NCBI RefSeq assembly: GCF_003955715.1
Contig: NZ_CP034463.1
Coordinates: 6,386,001-6,450,000, forward strand
Origin: Streptomyces aquilus
Lineage (GTDB): Bacteria; Actinomycetota; Actinomycetes; Streptomycetales; Streptomycetaceae
Direction of reading: 5' to 3'
DNA length: 64,000 nucleotides
Shown: in pieces, positions 10,243-18,425 of the stretch
How positions within the stretch are numbered: the stretch's first letter is position 1
Layout: each line of letters starts with the position of its first letter
Program-made: the position numbers and the translations under genes
Notes under the pieces: model-generated
Databases searched by the model: none
The model's input: only the letters and a program-made list of their open reading frames with translations
Told to the model about the DNA's origin: nothing

Positions 10243-13095
10243 GTGGACGACTATGCGGGACGGGTACTCGCCGACCGCTACCGCCTGCCGCTGCCCCCCT
10301 CCGACGAGTACGAACTGACCGAGACCCGGGCCTTCGACACCTACAGCGGGCAGGAAGTCCTGGTCAGGCAGGTGCCGTTGCCCGAGGTCGTCGAGGCGGA
10401 GGTGCTCGACGCCGAGGGCTTGCCCGACGGTTTCACGGCAAGGGACCCGCGCGACAGGGGAGTCCGGCGGGGCGGTGCCGCGGCGCGGACCAGCACGCGC
10501 AGGCCGACCGATCCGGCCGTGCGGCGGGCTGTCGAGGCCGCGCAGGCCGCTGCCGCGATCCCCGATCATCCACGGCTCGACCAGGTCTTCGACGTGTTCG
10601 CCGAGGGCGGGTCGCTGTGGATAGTGAGCGAGTTGGTGGCCGCGCGGCCGCTGGCGGCGCTGCTCGCGGAGAAGCCGCTGACGCCCTACCGAGCGGCCGA
10701 GGTCGCCTCCGACGTGCTGATGGCCCTGCGGGTGCTGCACGCGCACGGCTGGGTGCACCGGAACATCACCGCCCGTACGGTGCTCGTCTGCGACGACGGA
10801 CGCGTGATGCTGACCGGGCTCGCGGTCGGCGCGGCGGAGGAAGCGCTGTGCGGGTACGACCCGGTGCCGGCTCCGGAGGGTGACGGGAGCGGCGGGGTCG
10901 GGGGTGTGGCGGGAGCGCCTGGAGTCGGCGGGGCCGGGGGTGTGGCGGGAGCGCCAGGAGCCGGCGGTGACGGGCGATCCGGTGGTGACGCGCGATCCGG
11001 TGGCGACGGGCGATCCGGTGGCGACGGGCGCTTCGGTGGTGACGGGCGGGAGCTCGGGCCGCAGGGGGCGCCGGGTGTGCGGGCGGTGCCGGGGACTTTC
11101 AGTGGGCCGGGGGGCGTGAGCGCGGGCCCCGGTCTCGGTGGCGCCTCCGGGCCCGCCGCACCCGCGGGCTCCCTGGACCCCGAGGCCGCGCGGCGGGCCG
11201 CCATCGAGGCTCGGGAGGCCGGTGGGCTGCCGGGGCTCGGCGGTGAGACGGCGAACGGTGCCGGTGGGTCGGGCGCGGTCGCGCGCAGGGCCGTGGAGCC
11301 GACCGGCGGGGACGTCCGGGCCGCGCGCGCAGGGGCGATCGCCGCGTATCGCGCGGGTGCCCGGGCCGCCGCCCGCGTCCAGGAAGCCCAGCAGAACGGC
11401 CACGCCGCCCTGCCCGGAGCCCGCCCCTCGCCGGAGGAGGGCCCCGCGACCGGTGCCGGGGTCGACGGCGGGCCGACACCGCCGTACGGACCGGGCGGCG
11501 GCACCCAGGTCGCTCCCGGTGCCGCGGGCCCTGGTGAGGCGGGGTGGGCGGTGCCCGCCTCCGGACCCCTGGGTGGCACGGTCGCACCCGGCCGGGACGA
11601 GCATCGGCGGCCCGGTGCCACCCTCCCGGGGCAGATCGTCGACCCCTACGGCGTCCGGACCGACTCCTGGCAGGGGGCCGCTCCCGGTGGCGGTGGCGGC
11701 AGGGCGTTGCCGGGCGGGTCGGAAGGACGTACGGCCGCACTGCCTTCGGGCGGAACCGGGCCGTCCGTGCCGCACCCGGCTCCTGCTCCCAGCCGTTGGG
11801 ACGAACTCGCCGTCGCCGCGCCCGCGCCCCGCGGCCCCGCCACCGCGCTCGCCGCCGAGCGGGCGCGGCAGGCCAGGATGGCCGTCGTCGGGCCGGTGAC
11901 CGAGCGATGGGCGCCCGAGCAGGCCGGGCCGGTGCACGAGAACTGGCAGCTGGCCGCGCCGATCGGCCCCGCGACCGACCTCTGGGCGCTCGGCGCGCTG
12001 CTGTTCCGGGCCGTGCAGGGGCATGCGCCGTACCCGGAGGAGTCGACGGCCGAGCTGGTGCAGATGGTGTGCGGCGAGCCGCCGGCCTTCGCCGAGGAGT
12101 GCGGGCCGTTGCGGCCGGTCGTGGAGTCGCTGCTGCGTCAGGACCCCACCGAGCGGCTGGACTTCGAGGAGCTGCGGGGCTGGCTGCGCTCGCTCGTGCG
12201 CTCCGCGCCGGAGCCGGAGGCGGGCACGTATGTCGTCGCCGCGCCGCCGGTCGAGGGCAACCGGCTGCCCATCGTGCGGCGGCGGGGCGAGCTGGTGCGC
12301 AGGCGGCGCGCCGGACTGCCCGCGACCAGCCCGCACGGACGGCACAAGCGGGCCAAGGCCGCCCGGCAGGAGGAGGCGTCCCCGCGCAGGCTCGGGCGCA
12401 TGCTGCTGCTGCTCGTGCTGCTGCTGATGGCGGGGGCGATCGCGTACGCCATGCTGTTCATGCCGAAGGCCGATTCGAAGGACGGCGCGGGCGGGACGGG
12501 CGCGGCCGACCGGACCGGCGCCGCGGGTGAGATCAGCGACGCGCCGAAGCAGACCGCCAGCAGCGAGCCGCGGCCCGAGCAGACCACGCCCAAGGCGGAC
12601 GGCAGCAGCCCGCCCGAAACGCAGTCCAATGACCCCGACGTCGCCGACGGCTTCACCCTGCGCTCGGACACCGCCGGGTTCCGCGTCGCCGTGGCCGACG
12701 GCTGGGACCGGACGCCGAAGAACGGCCGCGGTCAGGTCGTGTACTCCCACGGCGACTTCGACCTGATCCTCGTACCCGGCCGGGACAGCGCGGACGAGTA
12801 CGGCGAGGACCCCATGGCGTACCAGCGGGAGGACGAGCGCGAGCTCCAGCCGTACCGCGACTCCAGCTGGGCCAGCGCCTCCGGGCTGAAGACGATCTCG
12901 GTGGGCGGGCGGACCATGGCCGAGGGGCAGTTCACCTGGACCGACGACGCGGGGCGCGAGCTGTTCGTGCGCAATCTGGCGATCCTCGTCGGCGGGAAGT
13001 ACCACGTGGTGCAGGTGCGCGGTCCCGAGGCGGAGCGGGACGAGGTCACACGACTGTTCGAGCAGGCGTCGGCGACATACGAGGTGACGGGCTGA
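10243..13095 (+). CDS. Transmembrane pseudokinase with long Gly/Ala/Pro-rich insert (array member 2)
   Basis: 950 aa with the kinase fold recognisable but disabled. There is no glycine loop after 'LADRYRL'. The ATP lysine position is Arg42 ('VLVRQV'). The catalytic loop reads 'HRNITA' (residues 172-177, Asn for Asp). The DFG position reads Gly192-Leu-Ala. About residues 205-570 are a Gly/Ala/Pro/Arg-rich insert with short tandem repeats ('SGGDGR' type) where the activation segment should be. The C-lobe then resumes at 'GPATDLWALGALLF' (about 575). A span at about 719-741 precedes an external domain ('DTAGFRVAVADGWDR') of the array type. GTG 10243 follows GGGGGAGGC; the in-frame ATG at 10153 is less likely. 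Probable role: scaffold or regulator of the adjacent kinases. Confidence 0.88.
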   Translation: MDDYAGRVLADRYRLPLPPSDEYELTETRAFDTYSGQEVLVRQVPLPEVVEAEVLDAEGLPDGFTARDPRDRGVRRGGAAARTSTRRPTDPAVRRAVEAAQAAAAIPDHPRLDQVFDVFAEGGSLWIVSELVAARPLAALLAEKPLTPYRAAEVASDVLMALRVLHAHGWVHRNITARTVLVCDDGRVMLTGLAVGAAEEALCGYDPVPAPEGDGSGGVGGVAGAPGVGGAGGVAGAPGAGGDGRSGGDARSGGDGRSGGDGRFGGDGRELGPQGAPGVRAVPGTFSGPGGVSAGPGLGGASGPAAPAGSLDPEAARRAAIEAREAGGLPGLGGETANGAGGSGAVARRAVEPTGGDVRAARAGAIAAYRAGARAAARVQEAQQNGHAALPGARPSPEEGPATGAGVDGGPTPPYGPGGGTQVAPGAAGPGEAGWAVPASGPLGGTVAPGRDEHRRPGATLPGQIVDPYGVRTDSWQGAAPGGGGGRALPGGSEGRTAALPSGGTGPSVPHPAPAPSRWDELAVAAPAPRGPATALAAERARQARMAVVGPVTERWAPEQAGPVHENWQLAAPIGPATDLWALGALLFRAVQGHAPYPEESTAELVQMVCGEPPAFAEECGPLRPVVESLLRQDPTERLDFEELRGWLRSLVRSAPEPEAGTYVVAAPPVEGNRLPIVRRRGELVRRRRAGLPATSPHGRHKRAKAARQEEASPRRLGRMLLLLVLLLMAGAIAYAMLFMPKADSKDGAGGTGAADRTGAAGEISDAPKQTASSEPRPEQTTPKADGSSPPETQSNDPDVADGFTLRSDTAGFRVAVADGWDRTPKNGRGQVVYSHGDFDLILVPGRDSADEYGEDPMAYQREDERELQPYRDSSWASASGLKTISVGGRTMAEGQFTWTDDAGRELFVRNLAILVGGKYHVVQVRGPEAERDEVTRLFEQASATYEVTG

Positions 13096-13228
13096 GGACA
13101 CTCGGTGACGGTTGCTTCCGGCTGGTGAAAGCGACAACTGTCACAGTGCTGTCTCCTTGGCACCCCCGTGGTTCCCTGCGTAGGGACCGATCCTTACGCT
13201 GACCCTGTCAAGACCATTGCGGGGCAAC

Positions 13229-14857
13229 GTGAATCAGATGCAGGGCCTGCTCATCGCGGGCCGCTACCGGCTTGCCGACACCATCGGCAGCGGCGGCATG
13301 GGCCGCGTGTGGCGGGCCCACGACGAGGTGTTGCACCGGGCTGTCGCCATCAAAGAGCTGACCGCCGCCCTGTACGTCTCCGAGAGCGACCAGGAGCGGT
13401 TGCTCCACCGCACGCGCGCCGAGGCCCGCGCGGCGGCCCGGATCAACCACTCCGCCGTCGTCACCGTGCACGACGTCCTCGACCACGACGCCCGCCCGTG
13501 GATCGTGATGGAGCTGGTCGAGGGCCGTTCGCTGGCGGACGCGGTGAAGGCGGACGGGCGGGTGGAGCCGGTCGAGGCGGCGCGGATCGGCCTGTGGGTG
13601 CTGCGGGCGCTGCGCGCGGCGCACGACGCGGGGGTCCTGCACCGCGACGTGAAGCCCGGCAATGTGCTGTTGTCCCATGACGGCCGCGTCCTCCTCACCG
13701 ATTTCGGCATCGCCCAGATCGAGGGCGATACGACGATCACCCGCACCGGCGAGGTCGTCGGCTCGGTCGACTACCTCGCGCCGGAGCGGGTCCGCGGCCA
13801 TGACCCGGGTCCGGCGTCGGACCTGTGGGCGCTGGGCGCGACGCTGTACACGGCGGTGGAGGGCCGCTCGCCGTTCCGCCGCACCTCGCCGCTCGGCACC
13901 ATGCAGGCGGTCGTCGAGGAGGAACCGGCCGCGCCGGTGCACGCGGGTGCGCTGGGGCCCGTCCTCGCGGCACTGCTCCGCAAGGAACCGGCCGAGCGGC
14001 CCACCGCGGCGCAGGCTGAGCAGATGCTGGCGGAGGTGGCCGAGGGGCGGCGGGCGAGCGCGGCGCAGGCGTATGTGCCGACGGGGCCTGTGCGGTACGC
14101 GCCGGAGACGGGCACCGCCGGTACCGGGACCCGTGCGGGGCAGACGGCCGCCGCCACGCCGTATCCGCCGCTGACGGCCCCGGTCCCGGCCGCTCCCGTC
14201 CCGCGCAAGCGTCACCGGTTGCGTACGTTCGCCCTGGTCGTGGCACTCGCGGCGATCGTCGGCGGGGGTGGTGCGGTCGCGTTGCAGCAGTGGAATTCGG
14301 GCAGCCCCTCCTCCTCGTCGAGCGAGAGTCCGGCTCCGACTCCGACCTCTTCCCCGACGAAGGGTGTGCAGGGGGCGATTCCCGCCGGCTGGGTGAGGTA
14401 CGACGATCCCCTGGGCTTCAGCCTGTACCTGCCCAAAGGCTGGGACCGGACGGTCTCCATCGAGGAGAAGGACGGTCTGGCGCAGGTCGACTACTCGCCC
14501 GACAACGGCAGGACCCTCGTGCGCGTCGCCGTCGACACCGCGCCGGACTTCACCAACTCCTACGACCACATGCGTCAGTTGGAGACGAAAAACCAGAAGC
14601 GGCTCAAGGACTACACGACGCTGAGCATGAGGCAGGAGATCTACCGCGACCAGCCGAGTGTCCGCTGGGAGTACACCTGGACACAGCTGGCGAAGGACTC
14701 GCTCTTCGCCGGCCCGTACCGCGCGCTGGACGTGGCGTACATGACCCCTGACAGTGTCGAGTACGCCCTCTACACCGCCTCTCCGGCTGCCGACTGGGAC
14801 GCAACGAGCAAGCGGTTCACCACCGTGCTGCGGAGCTGGCAGCCGAACCACTCCTGA
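13229..14857 (+). CDS. Receptor Ser/Thr protein kinase (array member 3)
   Basis: 542 aa. The kinase domain is at about residues 11-270 with 'GSGGMG', 'AIKEL', Asp140 in 'HRDVKPGN', Asp158 of 'DFG', and 'APERVRG'. A linker precedes the span at about 334-356 ('FALVVALAAIVGGGGAVAL'). A Ser/Pro stalk leads to an external domain beginning 'DDPLGFSLYLPKGWDR', homologous in pattern to those of members 1 and 2. The start is uncertain between TTG 13217, GTG 13229 and ATG 13238; none has a strong ribosome site, and GTG was chosen because it gives the usual short N-terminus before 'LIAGRYRL'. It should be an active kinase. Confidence 0.9.
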   Translation: MNQMQGLLIAGRYRLADTIGSGGMGRVWRAHDEVLHRAVAIKELTAALYVSESDQERLLHRTRAEARAAARINHSAVVTVHDVLDHDARPWIVMELVEGRSLADAVKADGRVEPVEAARIGLWVLRALRAAHDAGVLHRDVKPGNVLLSHDGRVLLTDFGIAQIEGDTTITRTGEVVGSVDYLAPERVRGHDPGPASDLWALGATLYTAVEGRSPFRRTSPLGTMQAVVEEEPAAPVHAGALGPVLAALLRKEPAERPTAAQAEQMLAEVAEGRRASAAQAYVPTGPVRYAPETGTAGTGTRAGQTAAATPYPPLTAPVPAAPVPRKRHRLRTFALVVALAAIVGGGGAVALQQWNSGSPSSSSSESPAPTPTSSPTKGVQGAIPAGWVRYDDPLGFSLYLPKGWDRTVSIEEKDGLAQVDYSPDNGRTLVRVAVDTAPDFTNSYDHMRQLETKNQKRLKDYTTLSMRQEIYRDQPSVRWEYTWTQLAKDSLFAGPYRALDVAYMTPDSVEYALYTASPAADWDATSKRFTTVLRSWQPNHS

Positions 14858-14868
14858 CCCGCCCCAAC

Positions 14869-14902
14869 TTGGCCGGTCAGCGCCTCGAAATGTGTTCGTC
14901 CG
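14869..14902 (+). repeat. Left copy of a 34-bp imperfect direct repeat
   Basis: This block (begins TTGGCCGGTCA, ends GTGTTCGTCCG) matches 15701-15734 at 30 of 34 positions. It lies just after the member-3 stop. The second copy lies directly before the member-4 start, so the two bracket an 832-bp period that contains the secreted-protein gene. Confidence 0.8.
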
Positions 14903-15082
14903 AGGGGCGTACCGAGCAGCTGACCTGATGTACCTCGGTCTGCTGCAGGGCTGGCGAGAAGGAGGGTTCAGTCGGTAACCGTCGCCTTGACTCCGCCCGA
15001 CTCGACGGACAATTTCGGTGAAACTCGGTGCAAGAACTTCGCCGAACAGGCTGACAACGTGTCCTAGATTGCTGTGTACTGC

Positions 15083-15502
15083 TCAGGCCCAGTCGGTGCA
15101 GAAGCGATTGTCGACTATGCTGTCACCTTCCATGACCGCCACACGCACCCCGACAAAGCGGAGCATGCCGTTGTCGTCGGATGCGTAGGTAGTAAAGTTG
15201 AGTTTCGATCCATTTCCGTCATATTCGTGATGCCAAGGCCACTTGACCTCTACAGGGCTGCCGCCGTCGGTGGAGACAAGCCGAATGGCCACATGGTGGC
15301 CATCGGCAGAGGTGTCCTTGACCCAGCCGCTTATGTCCACGTGGTTGTTTGACCAGTTGGTGAAGGTCATGCTCCCCGAGGCGCCGTTTGTGGAGCATGC
15401 GGCGCCGCCGCTCGCCGCACTGGCGTTGGTCACTGTGGCCGTGGCAAATATGGCCACCGCCGCGACACTCGTGACTGAAAGACGCTTCAATGTGTTTCCC
15501 AT
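15083..15502 (-). CDS. Small secreted protein of unknown function
   Basis: 139 aa, unrecognised. Residues 1-29 ('MGNTLKRLSVTSVAAVAIF', ending 'NASA') form a signal peptide. The mature part is about 110 residues, Asn/Asp/Gly-rich, with two cysteines (in 'GAACSTNG' and 'FCTDWA') that could form one disulfide, and repeated Trp/His pairs ('TNWSNNHVD', 'VKWPWHHEY'). The ATG has no clear ribosome site. Its codon use and the surrounding 15.0-15.7 kb are visibly less GC-rich than the kinases on either side. It is transcribed against the array and bracketed by the direct repeat, suggesting later arrival. It may be a small beta-sandwich domain, but this is a guess. Confidence 0.75.
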   Translation of the reverse strand: MGNTLKRLSVTSVAAVAIFATATVTNASAASGGAACSTNGASGSMTFTNWSNNHVDISGWVKDTSADGHHVAIRLVSTDGGSPVEVKWPWHHEYDGNGSKLNFTTYASDDNGMLRFVGVRVAVMEGDSIVDNRFCTDWA

Positions 15503-15642
15503 GTGTGGACGGTAAGGCTTTCATGATTCACGGGACAGCGTGATTCCAGTCACCCGTTTTCTCCGATATCGGGTGCATGTCGCGGTGATTTGCAACGCTT
15601 TGCATCCATTCGGAAACCGGGAATGGCTGAAAATAGACACTC

Positions 15643-15670
15643 TTGGGTGTGAGTGAGCCGTAGTTAGGTA
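15643..15670 (+). promoter_or_regulatory. Weak candidate promoter for kinase 4
   Basis: TTGGGT (15643-15648), 16 bases, TAGGTA (15665-15670). A start near 15677 would put the right-hand direct repeat in the 5' untranslated region. The match is modest. Confidence 0.25.
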
Positions 15671-15700
15671 AGGTGCCGGCCCCCGTGAGGCAATTCCCAT

Positions 15701-15734
15701 TTGGCCGGTCACCGCCCCGGAAGGTGTTCGTCCG
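15701..15734 (+). repeat. Right copy of the 34-bp imperfect direct repeat
   Basis: Four substitutions relative to 14869-14902. It ends 10 bp before the first ATG of the next kinase, so it is probably the original leader of that gene and the left copy a duplicate. Confidence 0.8.
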
Positions 15735-15744
15735 GCGGGGCATC

Positions 15745-16656
15745 ATGGGGCTCATGGGGACCCAGGGGGGCAACTTCCGTGTCGTAGCGGGGCGTTATCG
15801 CCTGGAGGTGCGGCTCGGGCGTGGTGGTATGGGAGTTGTCTGGCGGGCCACCGATCAGCTGCTCGGACGGCGTGTCGCGGTCAAGGAGCTGGCCCTCGGC
15901 GAGACCCTCTCCGAGAGTGAGGCCCGCCGTTGGCGCGACCGGACCCTGCGCGAGGCGCGGGCGGTCGCGCAGCTCCGGCATCCGCACATCATCGTCGTTC
16001 ATGACGTCGTCGAGGACGACGAACGGCCTTATCTCGTCATGGAGTTGATCGAGGGCGGCTCCCTCGCCGACCGGATCGCCGCGCGCGGCCCCGTCGACGC
16101 CGCCGAGGCCGCGCGGATCGGCGTCGCCCTGCTCGGCGCGTTGCGGGCGGCGCACGCGGCGGGCGTGTTGCACCGGGACATCAAACCGGCGAACGTGCTG
16201 ATCGCCGACGACGGCCGGGTCGTGCTCACCGACTTCGGCGTGGCGCGGGTCGCGGGCGCGACCACCCTCACCGACCTCGACTCCTTCGTCGGCTCGCCCG
16301 AGTACACCGCGCCGGAGCGGATGTCCGGGCTCGCGACCGGCCCCGCGTCCGACCTGTGGTCGCTGGGTGCGCTGCTGTGCACGGCCGTCAGCGGTGAATC
16401 GCCGTTCCGGCGGGACTCGTTGGGCGGGGTGCTGCATGCCGTGGTCGCCGGGGAGATCCGGCTGCCCGCGCAGGCCGCGCCGCTGCTGCCCGTCGTACGG
16501 GGGTTGTTGGAGCGTGATCCGGGGCGGCGGCTGGACGGGGAGTCGGCGGAGCGGATGCTGCGGATCTTTCTGGAGACGGGGCACATGCCGAGCGTCGAGC
16601 GGCGTTCGCTGCGGGGTGCGCTGACGGCGGTGCTGCGAGCACGGCGACGGCCATGA
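15745..16656 (+). CDS. Soluble Ser/Thr protein kinase (array member 4)
   Basis: 303 aa and essentially a bare Hanks-type kinase: 'GRGGMGVVW', 'VAVKEL', Asp145 in 'HRDIKPAN', Asp163 of 'DFG' and 'APERMSG'. There is no membrane span and no external domain. The protein ends in a short basic tail ('SVERRSLRGALTAVLRARRRP'). ATG 15745 has GGCGGGG upstream; ATG 15754 is possible. As the only soluble member it could relay signals among the receptor kinases. All catalytic residues are present. Confidence 0.9.
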   Translation: MGLMGTQGGNFRVVAGRYRLEVRLGRGGMGVVWRATDQLLGRRVAVKELALGETLSESEARRWRDRTLREARAVAQLRHPHIIVVHDVVEDDERPYLVMELIEGGSLADRIAARGPVDAAEAARIGVALLGALRAAHAAGVLHRDIKPANVLIADDGRVVLTDFGVARVAGATTLTDLDSFVGSPEYTAPERMSGLATGPASDLWSLGALLCTAVSGESPFRRDSLGGVLHAVVAGEIRLPAQAAPLLPVVRGLLERDPGRRLDGESAERMLRIFLETGHMPSVERRSLRGALTAVLRARRRP

Positions 16657-16734
16657 CGGGGATTGGTCACGGCTCTGTGACCGGAGAGCGTTCTGGCTGG
16701 ATACCGCGGTGCCTGCCGCGATATGGATGGACCC

Positions 16735-18372
16735 ATGAGCAGCGACGGGGGAGCCCCTTACGGGTCCGACGAGCCAACGAGTTTCAGTCTGCAACCGCCG
16801 AACCCGCCCGTGGCGGTGCCGCACCCCGACAACCCGTACGCCGCACCCACCACCCAGGTCGTGCCGCAGCAGACGGCGCCTCGACAGGACGCCGGCGCGG
16901 GGCGGTTGATCGCGGGCCGCTACCGGTTGCTCGGCAAGCTCGGGGACGGCGGGATGGGGACGGTGTGGCGGGCCAAGGACGAGACGGTGGACCGTGAGGT
17001 CGCGGTCAAGGAGCCGCGCGTCCCCGACCACCTTCCCGAGCGTGAACGCGCCAACGCCTTCGAGCGGATGCGGCGCGAGGCGCGGGCCGCGGCCCGGCTC
17101 GATCACCCGGCGGTCGTGAACGTGCACGACGTGGCGGTCGTCGACGGCCGGCCGTGGATCGTCATGGAGCTGGTGCGGGGGCGTTCGCTGGGCGACGCGT
17201 TGCAGGAGGGCACCCTCGGGGCGCGGGAAGCGGCGAGCATCGGCCTTCAGGTGCTGGCCGCGCTGGAGGCCGCGCACGCGGCGGGCATCCTGCACCGCGA
17301 CGTCAAGCCGGACAACGTCCTGCTCGGCCGCCACGGCCGGGTCGTCCTCACCGACTTCGGCATCGCCCAGATCGAGGGCGAGACGAGCCTGACCGACACG
17401 GGCGGCTTCGTGGGCTCACCCGAATACATCGCACCGGAACGGGTGTTGGGGCAGCGCCCCGGCCCGGCGTCCGACCTGTGGTCGCTGGGCGTCGTGCTGT
17501 ACGCGGCCACGGAGGGCGTCTCACCGTTCCGCCGCAGCAACACGCCGGCCACCCTCCAGTCCGTCCTCAACGCCACCCCCGCCGCGCCCGCCTCGGCGTC
17601 GGGCCCGCTGGCCGAGGTCATCACGGGGCTCCTCCAGAAGGAGCCGGGCCGCCGCCCGACCGCCGCCCAGGTGCGTGCCCTGCTGGAGAAGGCCGCCGCA
17701 GCACCGGCGCCGACGCGGGTCGTGCCGCCGGCCGAGGGTGTCGCGAAGGGCATCCGGCTGGGCCGCAAGACACTCGTCGGGCTCGGTGCGGCGGTCGTCG
17801 CGGCGGCGGTGGCGGCGTACCTGGTGATCGCGGACCCGTTCGCGGGGCCTTTGCCGGACGGCTGGAAGACCGTTCACGAGAAGGACGTCGCCGCCTCCCT
17901 GGCGGTGCCCGCCGACTACCAGCCGAGGTACCCGGACCGGAAGACGGACGACGGCCACTGGGTCACGTACACCGACTGGAGCGGCAGCATCTGGATCGGC
18001 CTGCGACTGGACAAGAAGTCCGAGGACCCGAACAACAGCATCGCCGACTCGGCCGCCGCCGAAATGTACGAGGACAACAAGCAGTTCAAGGACAACGGCG
18101 AGTACGACCTCCAGATGCCGGAGAACCCGCGCACGCAGACGGACGGCGGCGCCACCTACCAGGGCAAGCCGGCCGCCCAGAACACGATCACGTACACGAC
18201 CGACGACACCCAGAACCCCCGCCCCCGCGAGATGCAGATCTTCTACTACAAGACCTCCAAGGGCGACATGTACAAGCTCACCATCAGTTACCCCGGGAAG
18301 GGCGATTTCACGGCCCGCGGCCAGGAGGTGGCGAAGACCGCCATCGCCGAACTGGACGTCGACGTCATCTGA
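16735..18372 (+). CDS. Receptor Ser/Thr protein kinase (array member 5)
   Basis: 545 aa. A 55-residue Pro-rich N-terminal extension ('QPPNPPVAVPHPDNPYAAP') precedes the kinase: 'GDGGMGTVW', 'VAVKEPR', Asp189 in 'HRDVKPDN', Asp207 of 'DFG' and 'APERVLG'. A span lies at about 347-368 ('TLVGLGAAVVAAAVAAYLVI'). The external domain starts 'PLPDGWKTVHEKDVAASLAVP' and is rich in Asp, Lys and Tyr. ATG 16735 has GGATGG four bases upstream; ATG 16723 is an alternative. It shares with member 6 the 'VAVKxPR' and 'IVMELVRG' wording, suggesting these two are the most recent duplicates. Confidence 0.92.
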   Translation: MSSDGGAPYGSDEPTSFSLQPPNPPVAVPHPDNPYAAPTTQVVPQQTAPRQDAGAGRLIAGRYRLLGKLGDGGMGTVWRAKDETVDREVAVKEPRVPDHLPERERANAFERMRREARAAARLDHPAVVNVHDVAVVDGRPWIVMELVRGRSLGDALQEGTLGAREAASIGLQVLAALEAAHAAGILHRDVKPDNVLLGRHGRVVLTDFGIAQIEGETSLTDTGGFVGSPEYIAPERVLGQRPGPASDLWSLGVVLYAATEGVSPFRRSNTPATLQSVLNATPAAPASASGPLAEVITGLLQKEPGRRPTAAQVRALLEKAAAAPAPTRVVPPAEGVAKGIRLGRKTLVGLGAAVVAAAVAAYLVIADPFAGPLPDGWKTVHEKDVAASLAVPADYQPRYPDRKTDDGHWVTYTDWSGSIWIGLRLDKKSEDPNNSIADSAAAEMYEDNKQFKDNGEYDLQMPENPRTQTDGGATYQGKPAAQNTITYTTDDTQNPRPREMQIFYYKTSKGDMYKLTISYPGKGDFTARGQEVAKTAIAELDVDVI

Positions 18373-18425
18373 CGCCCGGCCGCCCCGCGTCGACAACCCC
18401 CCACGCCACAAGGTACTCATGGGAC

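Noticed and set aside
13096..13228. Promoter TTGGCA-N18-TAGGGA before kinase 3
   Set aside because: Only a loose match to consensus and no independent support.
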